This document shows, one piece after another, positions 1-4,456 of a stretch of DNA of 7,512 nucleotides. The notes beneath the pieces were generated by a model that worked only from the letters and a program-made list of their open reading frames with translations, made no database searches and had not been told where the DNA came from. This DNA is from Spirochaetaceae bacterium (GTDB lineage: Bacteria > Spirochaetota > Spirochaetia > DSM-27196 > PXBQ01). The stretch is from the NCBI GenBank assembly GCA_003566875.1, contig PXBQ01000496.1:1-7512 (forward strand). The letters are read 5' to 3'. Each line of letters begins with the position of its first letter. The first letter of the stretch is position 1. The position numbers were made by a program, and so were the translations under genes.

Positions 1-2
1 CC

Positions 3-1868
3 CCCGCCGAGATCGAAGATTTTGTGAAAGACGCCGGATGGAGTATTCGGCCTTCTGAGACCGCTGCGATCCTGCGCTCGAGCAACGGGAAACGACTCTC
101 CGCGTTCCACTCGATCTGCCTCTTGATCGGTCGGCACGCGCAGTTCGCCGACGGAGCGCCCATACTCCACGTGATCGAGAATCTCGAGCGCGAGCCGCTT
201 TTCGCATTGTACGCGGGGTTTCTTCTCGACGGATTGGCATCGCTCGACGAGTACTACACCATCCTTGAGCCGTGCGGCGTCGATCCGAGTTACGCTCCCG
301 AGATCCTCAAAGAGCTCGCGACGCTCGGCTTGATCCCCGACGAGACACTTTACACGCCGACCGACCTTAGCCTGATTGGCGACGTTAAACGGCTGCTCGG
401 CCCGGATTCGGGGAACGTCGAACTCTCGGTCGTACGGTTCGCCGAACAGCGAGTAGCCCGAGGTGGTCCGAAAACCCGGTGGTTCGGTATTCTCGAGCAG
501 TTCGGGTCGATCGAGCGGACGATGCGCGTGTTCCGTGCCGTGATCGATCGATCACTCGACCGCGGTGACCTCGCAACCGCACGCGAACTGTTGTATCACC
601 GGATACCGTTCGGTGACCGGGCCGTTCGCCCATCCGAGATCGCAATTTTAGAGAGCATTCTGTTCACAGGACGACTCAGACTGGCTTTGGTTACCGGTGA
701 AACCGCGACCGCGCGGCGTATCATCTCCGCGTGGGACAGCGAGTCGATCGGCACGCCGTCGACGTACGGCGATGTCGCTCTCGCGCAGGCGCGGTACCGC
801 GCCGCGATCGGAGATTATCGTGAAGCCGCGGCGACCGCAAAACGGTCGATTATGGCGTTCCAGGACCAGGACGACCCGCGCGGCGTTTCGACCGCGTACA
901 TCGAGTTCGCACGGATTCTTCTCGCGTCCGAGAACGTTACCGATGCACGCGAGTACTTCGCGATCGCCGCGACCGAGGCTCACAGAACCGGAGATCCGTG
1001 GCCGGTCCTCCGCGCGGCATTCTTCGAGTACGTCGGTGACTTTCTCTACGGTGATTACTCTCAAGCGCTCGCGCGCGCCGAGCGGTGTATCGCGGACGCA
1101 GACGAGATCGGAGCGCGCGAATACTCGATGTACTCTTCCTTTGTTCACGGCCGGATCTTCTTCGAACTCGGCTTGTACGACGAGGCGCTCGACACGTTCA
1201 GCCGCGTCGCCGCGATCGGTCGCGCGTACGGCCGAAGCGATGTGTGCCTGGTCGGCCGGACGTGGGTCGCGCGAACGCACGCGTACCGTGGTGAGTTCGA
1301 CGCGGCACAGGCGCTGCTCGAAACGATCGTGCCGTCGTTCGCGAGCACTGTGTTCCGGGGCGAGGCGGCGTTGCTCGCCGGGGAGTATCGATGCGCGTTG
1401 GAGCACCTTGAAGCGGCCGGCGCGCATCACAAGGATCTCGCCGAGACACCGGTCCCCGACAGGCCCGCGTGGCGTGACGGTTTTGAGTATCTCGAGGACA
1501 CAGCGATCGGGGTCGTAACCGGTGGCTCGGTCTTGAGCCGTGTTCGCGACGCGTATTATGGGTACGCGCTGTCGGAGCTTGGGCGGGGCGAGGAGGCTAT
1601 CGGCATCCTGTACGATCTGGTCAGAGTAAAAAAGCCTTCCGATCACGACCCGTACACGCGTTTGTACTGCTTTCTTTACAGCGAAGTCTTGAACAACTCA
1701 AATTCGCGGGACGCCGACGATCGTGCGACGATTCTTGGGAAAGCGGTGAAGTCCGCCCAGGAACGAACAACGCGCATCGAGAAACACGTCGACCGGACCG
1801 CGTTTATGACGCGAAACTACTGGAACATCACGTTGGTAGAGCGCGCGCGTCTGTTCAACCTGGTGTGA
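3..1868 (+). CDS. TPR-repeat protein, C-terminal part, possibly of a STAND-type ATPase (5' end outside window)
   Basis: The frame is open to the left edge. The first start-like codon, GTG at 24, is preceded in frame by plausible protein (PAEIEDF), so I treat the gene as 5'-partial and GTG-24 as probably internal. Numbering from GTG-24, the first 110 or so residues read like an ATPase lid and winged-helix segment (for example LFALYAGFLLDGLASLDEYY, then ILKELATLGLIP), as seen after the nucleotide-binding domain of MalT-like STAND proteins. Residues about 180-560 form an alpha-helical solenoid of degenerate TPRs: A/G/Y-rich helix pairs such as ARYRAAIGDYREAAATAKRS, GRIFFELGLYDEALDTF and YGYALSELGRGEEAIGILY. 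The last 45 residues are basic and helical and end in FNLV; there is no LuxR-type HTH at the C-terminus. Likely cytoplasmic, with a scaffold or sensing role. The ATPase link is inference because the nucleotide-binding part is not in view. The stop is TGA, followed by an out-of-frame TAG. Confidence 0.72.
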   Translation, partial: PAEIEDFVKDAGWSIRPSETAAILRSSNGKRLSAFHSICLLIGRHAQFADGAPILHVIENLEREPLFALYAGFLLDGLASLDEYYTILEPCGVDPSYAPEILKELATLGLIPDETLYTPTDLSLIGDVKRLLGPDSGNVELSVVRFAEQRVARGGPKTRWFGILEQFGSIERTMRVFRAVIDRSLDRGDLATARELLYHRIPFGDRAVRPSEIAILESILFTGRLRLALVTGETATARRIISAWDSESIGTPSTYGDVALAQARYRAAIGDYREAAATAKRSIMAFQDQDDPRGVSTAYIEFARILLASENVTDAREYFAIAATEAHRTGDPWPVLRAAFFEYVGDFLYGDYSQALARAERCIADADEIGAREYSMYSSFVHGRIFFELGLYDEALDTFSRVAAIGRAYGRSDVCLVGRTWVARTHAYRGEFDAAQALLETIVPSFASTVFRGEAALLAGEYRCALEHLEAAGAHHKDLAETPVPDRPAWRDGFEYLEDTAIGVVTGGSVLSRVRDAYYGYALSELGRGEEAIGILYDLVRVKKPSDHDPYTRLYCFLYSEVLNNSNSRDADDRATILGKAVKSAQERTTRIEKHVDRTAFMTRNYWNITLVERARLFNLV

Positions 1869-1886
1869 TAGCCGCGTGTGCGCGCG

Positions 1887-1915
1887 TTGACAGGAATGGG
1901 GAGCGTTGATATAGT
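1887..1915 (+). promoter_or_regulatory. sigma-70 promoter of the tRNA gene
   Basis: TTGACA (1887-1892), a 17-bp spacer, then TATAGT (1910-1915): a perfect -35 box and a 5/6 match to the -10 box. The start is predicted near 1922, giving a leader of about 12 nt before the tRNA. It lies 18 bases after the stop of the upstream TPR gene, so the tRNA is transcribed on its own. Confidence 0.8.
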
Positions 1916-1933
1916 CAGGAACCTGAAAAACGA

Positions 1934-2006
1934 GGTGGCGTAGCTCAGTCGGTAGAGCAAACGGCTCATATCCGTTCGGTCGGGGGTTCAAATCCCTCCG
2001 CCACTA
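1934..2006 (+). tRNA. tRNA with CAU anticodon, probably elongator tRNA-Met
   Basis: Full cloverleaf. Acceptor stem 1934-1940 with 1999-2005; D stem GCTC/GAGC (1943-1946, 1955-1958); anticodon stem AACGG/CCGTT (1960-1964, 1972-1976) with loop CTCATAT and anticodon CAT at 1967-1969; 5-nt variable loop; T arm GGGGG-TTCAAAT-CCCTC (1982-1998); discriminator A at 2006. CCA is not encoded. The initiator hallmarks are missing: bases 29-31 are C-G-G rather than three Gs, and the D stem has C11-G24. Elongator Met is therefore favoured, but tRNA-Ile2 (lysidine-modified CAU) cannot be excluded by eye. The first acceptor pair is an unusual G-U wobble. The 3' end overlaps the nrdR stop codon on the other strand. 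No clear intrinsic terminator follows. Confidence 0.95.
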
Positions 2007-2531
2007 CTCATCATTGTCATTTCGATTGTCATCCTCGCCGTGCGTAGCGTGCACACCGCCGGGAGGCGGACACCGTCGTGCGAGCGTCTCTATCTCGTGC
2101 ATGAACTCCTCGACATTCTCGAAGTTCCTGTATACCGATGCGAATCGGACGTACGCGACCGTGTCGATCGTGTGCAGGACGTCGAGTACCATCTCCCCGA
2201 GAACCGAAGACGCGATCTCATGGCTGTTTTCGGCCGTCCGGATCGCGCTCTCCTCAATCTCGTCGATCATCTCCTCGATCTTCAGCTGAGGGACCGCACG
2301 CTTTCGAAGCGCCTGCTGAATCCCTTTCTCGAGTTTTGTTCGATCGAACGGTTCTCGTCGGCCGCCGGTTCGTTTGACCACCATGAGCTGTTTTTCCTCA
2401 ACCCGTTCGTACGACGTGTACCGGTATCCACACGCGAGGCATTCGCGGCGTCTCCTGATGCTCTCGCCGCCGGCAAGGCTCCGTGACTCCAGTACCTTGT
2501 CTTCAAGACCTTTACAACGCGGGCATCTCAT
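2004..2531 (-). CDS. nrdR: Transcriptional repressor NrdR
   Basis: NrdR is the ATP/dATP-sensing repressor of ribonucleotide reductase operons. The 175-residue protein begins with the canonical MRCPRC. Its zinc ribbon uses C3, C6, C31 and C34 and includes the family signature IRRRREC..CGYRYTSYE. The ATP-cone spans about residues 49-139, with KRTGGRREPFDRTKLEKGI at its start and DTVAYVRFASVYRNF near its end. I chose the ATG at 2531 because the family almost always starts at this motif; the frame is open further upstream, but those residues do not look like protein from this family. No good Shine-Dalgarno sequence precedes it. A polar tail (residues 154-175, Pro/Gly then Asp/Asn-rich) extends past the usual end of the family. 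The gene is divergent from the sigma-54 regulator (90 bp gap), and its TAG stop lies inside the convergent tRNA gene. No ribonucleotide reductase gene is in the window. Confidence 0.95.
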   Translation of the reverse strand: MRCPRCKGLEDKVLESRSLAGGESIRRRRECLACGYRYTSYERVEEKQLMVVKRTGGRREPFDRTKLEKGIQQALRKRAVPQLKIEEMIDEIEESAIRTAENSHEIASSVLGEMVLDVLHTIDTVAYVRFASVYRNFENVEEFMHEIETLARRCPPPGGVHATHGEDDNRNDNDE

Positions 2532-2541
2532 GGTTGACCGT

Positions 2542-2570
2542 ATTGTGTACGGAGTCGTACATTTTGGCAA
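2542..2570 (-). promoter_or_regulatory. Possible nrdR promoter
   Basis: Read on the minus strand: TTGCCA (2570-2565), a 17-bp spacer, then CACAAT (2547-2542). That is a 5/6 match at -35 and 4/6 at -10. The predicted start is at 2535, only four bases before the nrdR ATG. This would explain the missing Shine-Dalgarno sequence. The weak -10 box keeps confidence low. Confidence 0.35.
2546..2561. promoter_or_regulatory. 16-bp dyad, possible operator between nrdR and the response regulator
   Basis: TGTACG-GAGT-CGTACA: 6-bp inverted arms around a 4-bp centre. It almost exactly fills the spacer of the likely nrdR promoter and lies 13 bases before the extended -10 box of the regulator gene, so a bound protein could affect both. 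It does not match the NrdR-box consensus well, so the binding protein is unknown. Confidence 0.35.
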
Positions 2571-2573
2571 GCC

Positions 2574-2582
2574 TGTTATGAT
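2574..2582 (+). promoter_or_regulatory. Extended -10 promoter of the response regulator gene
   Basis: TGT-TATGAT is an extended -10 element (TGn plus a 5/6 hexamer). No convincing -35 lies 16-18 bp upstream, which is common for extended -10 promoters. The predicted start near 2589 gives a 33-nt leader before the ATG at 2622. Confidence 0.45.
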
Positions 2583-2621
2583 CCTTGACAGGGCGTCGCG
2601 TGGCGGGTACAAGACAAGAGC

Positions 2622-4022
2622 ATGGCTGCCGATCAAGAGCCTGCGGTACTCGTCGTCGATGACGAAGAGCTTACCGCGGAGCTGTACAAATCGATTCTCG
2701 TCGAACACGGCGTCCACGACGTTGTCGTCTGTAGCGATCCACGTCGCGTTATGGGCATTCTTGCTTCCAAGGCTTTCTCGGCGGTTCTTCTTGATCTGAA
2801 CATGCCCTACATCTCGGGAAAGGAACTGCTTCAGCTCATCAAGACCGAGTATCCCGAGATTCCGATTATCATCCTTACGAGTGAAGACAAGGTAGAGACC
2901 GCGGTCGAGTGCATGAAGGTCGGTGCGTTCGATTTTATGGCCAAGCCGATCGACGAGAATCGGCTGGTGAACGCGTACAACCATGCGATCCGGATCCGCG
3001 AGCTGCAGGATGAGTTGCTCGTTCTCTCGGCGCATTCGGGAGCCGGGCCACTCGAGAACGCCGATGCGTTTGCGGAAATCGTCACCGCGTCCTCGGTCAT
3101 GTGGAAAATTTTTCGGTATATCGAGGCGATAGGCCCTAGTCCGAAGTCTGTTTTGATAACCGGGGAGAGCGGTACCGGAAAGGAGCTGATCGCTCGTGCG
3201 ATTCATAGCGTAAGCGAACGGGAGGGCCGTTTCATACCCGTTAACGTATCAGGGCTCGACGATACGGTTTTTTCGGACACGCTGTTCGGGCACACGCGCG
3301 GAGCGTTCACGGGCGCGGACTCCGAACGGCGCGGGTTGATCGAGTCGGCCGCGAACGGCACGCTTTTTCTCGACGAGATCGGCGATCTCGAGATCCCGGC
3401 CCAGATCAAGTTGCTTCGGCTCCTACAGGAAGACGAGTACTATCCGCTCGGATCCGACACGCCGCGCGTGTCGACGGTGAGAATCGTCGCGGCGACAAAC
3501 GCAGACTTGCGCCGGAAGCAGAACGACGGGTCGTTTCGTAAGGATCTGTACTACCGGCTCATGGCGCATCATATCGAGATCCCACCGCTCAGAGACCGCC
3601 CGCAGGATATCGAACCTCTTGTCACGTTCTTTCTCGATAGAGCCGCGGCTACGTTGAACAAAAAACGTCCGACGGTTCCCTCAGAGTTGTTCACTCTCCT
3701 GCGAACGTACACGTTTCCCGGGAACATCCGCGAACTCGAGTCGATGGTGTTCGACGCGATGAGCCGGCACGAATCCGGCGTGCTCTCGACCGGAGTTTTC
3801 CGGGCCGCGATCGATGCTGAGCGCGACGGAACCGATACCGAGGGTGCGACCGACGGTCTCTCAGGCATCTCGTACGGAGATTCGTTTCCGACTTTGAGCG
3901 AAGTCGAAGAGTTTTTCTTCTCCGAGGCGCTGCGCCGGGCCGAGGGAAACCAGACGATCGCGGCACGACTGCTCGGCGTATCACAATCGACGCTCTCGCG
4001 CTACCTGAAGAACTCGCGATAG
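2622..4022 (+). CDS. Sigma-54-dependent response regulator, NtrC family
   Basis: A complete 466-residue activator with receiver, AAA+ and Fis-type HTH domains. Receiver (about 7-125): acidic pair D13/D14, phospho-acceptor D58 (LLDLNMP), T86 and K108. AAA+ (about 148-385): Walker A GESGTGKE at 181-188, the sigma-54 contact loop GAFTGA intact at 227-232, Walker B LFLDEI at 248-253, then ATNADLRR and FRKDLYYRL with candidate arginine fingers. C-terminal HTH (about 424-466) ends GVSQSTLSRYLK. All catalytic and sigma-54-contact residues seen are intact, so it should be a functional phosphorylation-controlled enhancer-binding protein. Start ATG-2622 gives the normal receiver N-terminus; the ribosome site is weak (AAGAG only one base upstream). 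No histidine kinase is encoded nearby, so the input signal is unknown. Directly downstream lie paired dyads and a consensus sigma-54 promoter, which makes that transcript the obvious target candidate (inference). Confidence 0.95.
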   Translation: MAADQEPAVLVVDDEELTAELYKSILVEHGVHDVVVCSDPRRVMGILASKAFSAVLLDLNMPYISGKELLQLIKTEYPEIPIIILTSEDKVETAVECMKVGAFDFMAKPIDENRLVNAYNHAIRIRELQDELLVLSAHSGAGPLENADAFAEIVTASSVMWKIFRYIEAIGPSPKSVLITGESGTGKELIARAIHSVSEREGRFIPVNVSGLDDTVFSDTLFGHTRGAFTGADSERRGLIESAANGTLFLDEIGDLEIPAQIKLLRLLQEDEYYPLGSDTPRVSTVRIVAATNADLRRKQNDGSFRKDLYYRLMAHHIEIPPLRDRPQDIEPLVTFFLDRAAATLNKKRPTVPSELFTLLRTYTFPGNIRELESMVFDAMSRHESGVLSTGVFRAAIDAERDGTDTEGATDGLSGISYGDSFPTLSEVEEFFFSEALRRAEGNQTIAARLLGVSQSTLSRYLKNSR

Positions 4023-4050
4023 GTATGCAATCTGCATAACCTTTCTTTTT
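4021..4050 (+). terminator. Intrinsic terminator of the response regulator gene
   Basis: Immediately after the stop codon, AGGTATGCA-ATC-TGCATAACCT can form a stem (one bulged T) with a 3-nt loop, followed by TTCTTTTT. The stem contains dyad 1 (4024-4038), so this DNA may work both as an RNA terminator and as a protein-binding site. Confidence 0.6.
4024..4038. promoter_or_regulatory. Dyad 1, TATGC-N5-GCATA: putative enhancer site for the sigma-54 activator
   Basis: A perfect inverted repeat TATGC-AATCT-GCATA. Its centre is 196 bp before the predicted sigma-54 start, within the usual range of NtrC-type upstream activating sequences. A second copy of the same format lies at 4108-4122. Alternative reading: only the stem of the regulator's terminator. 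Confidence 0.45.
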
Positions 4051-4107
4051 GCATCATCACGTAAATCACTGTCCTAAAAAGAAATAATGCGTGCAAAACC
4101 GGACTCG

Positions 4108-4122
4108 TATGCACGCCGCATA
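4108..4122. promoter_or_regulatory. Dyad 2, TATGC-N5-GCATA: putative enhancer site for the sigma-54 activator
   Basis: A perfect inverted repeat TATGC-ACGCC-GCATA, identical to dyad 1 in all ten arm bases and in spacer length. No T-tract follows, so it is not a terminator. Its centre (4115) is 84 bp from that of dyad 1 and 112 bp before the predicted start. An AT-rich stretch (about 4168-4192) between it and the promoter could bend. Confidence 0.5.
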
Positions 4123-4199
4123 TACCCCGTGGTCTCGAGTTTACCGCTAGCCGTATGGTAAATGCCTGTTATAGAACGATTTATAAAAATACCTCGGGC

Positions 4200-4216
4200 T
4201 TGGCACGCGCATTGCT
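4200..4216 (+). promoter_or_regulatory. Sigma-54 (RpoN) -24/-12 promoter
   Basis: TTGGCACG-CGCA-TTGCT matches the published consensus YTGGCACG-N4-TTGCW at every defined position, with the invariant GG (4202-4203) and GC (4214-4215) correctly spaced. The predicted start is at about 4227. It lies downstream of an intact sigma-54 activator gene and two dyads. No conventional gene follows on this strand before the terminator at 4414-4456. Confidence 0.85.
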
Positions 4217-4279
4217 ATATATCAGTATCGGTTAGAGTCGCCGGGAACCGGTACGACGACGAGGGAGGCAATAAGCGAA

Positions 4280-4348
4280 GTGACAGAAAACGATACGACG
4301 ATTGGTTGCAAAATAAATAATAAAAGATATTTGAAAAAAATTTTTTAA
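4280..4348 (+). CDS. Possible 22-residue micropeptide within the sigma-54 transcript
   Basis: GTG at 4280 opens a 22-codon frame ending in TAA at 4346-4348. The strong ribosome-site-like AGGGAGG (4262-4268) lies 11 bases upstream, slightly long for an ideal spacing. The peptide starts MTENDTTIGCK and ends in a basic, aromatic segment (KRYLKKIF); no membrane segment or known motif is visible. It may be chance: the AT-rich DNA gives Lys/Asn codons readily. It is the only frame in the predicted transcript with both a start codon and a ribosome-site candidate. Confidence 0.2.
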   Translation: MTENDTTIGCKINNKRYLKKIF

Positions 4349-4366
4349 AAGTATTTAAAACGAATG

Positions 4367-4390
4367 TAAAAAGCGAGTTAAAAAGCGAGT
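4367..4390 (+). repeat. 12-bp tandem repeat, two perfect copies
   Basis: TAAAAAGCGAGT at 4367-4378 and again at 4379-4390, followed by a decayed third start (TAAAAAACC). On the minus strand the copies present a series of T-tracts downstream of the pyrophosphatase gene, so they may aid termination there as well as being part of the plus-strand RNA. Confidence 0.8.
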
Positions 4391-4401
4391 TAAAAAACCA
4401 A

Positions 4402-4456
4402 TTTCCTTCGGGAAACCGGGCACCGTCTTCACTCCACGGGGCCCGGTTGTTTTTTT
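4402..4456 (+). terminator. UUCG hairpin followed by intrinsic terminator of the small RNA
   Basis: First hairpin: TTTCC-TTCG-GGAAA (4402-4415), a classic cUUCGg tetraloop. Second: AACCGGGC (4414-4421) pairs with GCCCGGTT (4441-4448), with an inner CCGT/ACGG stem, then GTTTTTTT (4449-4456). The two hairpins compete for two bases. The T-tract overlaps the stop codon of the convergent pyrophosphatase gene (4455-4457). On the minus strand the same hairpins followed by T-runs may also end the pyrophosphatase transcript. Confidence 0.8.

Larger units (their letters stand above)
4227..4456 (+). ncRNA. Candidate sigma-54-dependent small RNA of about 230 nt
   Basis: The ends are predicted from the sigma-54 promoter and from the intrinsic terminator. 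Elements in order: a 5' hairpin with GTCGCCGG (4237-4244), loop GAA, CCGG, a 2-nt bulge, then CGAC (4254-4257); an unpaired purine run AGGGAGG (4262-4268); an A/U-rich stretch (about 4309-4400) including AAAAAAATTTTTT; a 12-bp tandem repeat (4367-4390); a TTTCC-TTCG-GGAAA hairpin (4402-4415); and the terminator. No protein frame above about 22 codons starts within it. I recognise no known RNA family. It could instead be the mRNA of a micropeptide (GTG at 4280). The placement beside a sigma-54 regulator resembles Qrr or GlmY arrangements in plan, not in sequence. Confidence 0.5.

Noticed and set aside
540..555. 16-bp perfect palindrome GTGATCGATCGATCAC
   Set aside because: Inside the TPR coding sequence and made of GATC/CGAT units that are abundant throughout the window; no promoter context.
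648..1646. Long minus-strand frame (332 codons) opposite the TPR gene
   Set aside because: Arg-rich shadow of GC-rich coding DNA with no recognisable domain; the plus-strand frame has a clear TPR pattern.
2055..2075. GC-rich hairpin CCGCC-GGGA-GGCGG as a terminator
   Set aside because: Lies in the nrdR coding region and no T-run follows on either strand.
2542..2561. NrdR box for autoregulation
   Set aside because: Only a partial match (ACACAAT) on one side; the dyad arms TGTACG/CGTACA differ from the NrdR-box consensus.
2564..2580. TTGGCA upstream of the response regulator as a sigma-54 promoter
   Set aside because: The required GC at the -12 position is AT here, so it fails the invariant part of the consensus; the extended -10 box explains the region better.
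2532..3206. N-terminal extension of the nrdR frame, giving a 400-residue protein
   Set aside because: NrdR characteristically starts at MRCPRC; the extension would overlap the intact regulator gene on the other strand and shows no domain.
4162..4320. 52-codon plus-strand frame across the sigma-54 promoter
   Set aside because: Its ATG lies upstream of the predicted start site and lacks a ribosome site; the frame has no start inside the transcript. Two RYDD segments in it come from a short imperfect DNA repeat.
4227..4456. CsrA-titrating RNA
   Set aside because: Only one clear ANGGA and three GGA in all; known titrating RNAs carry many in hairpin loops. Kept only as a test in the findings.
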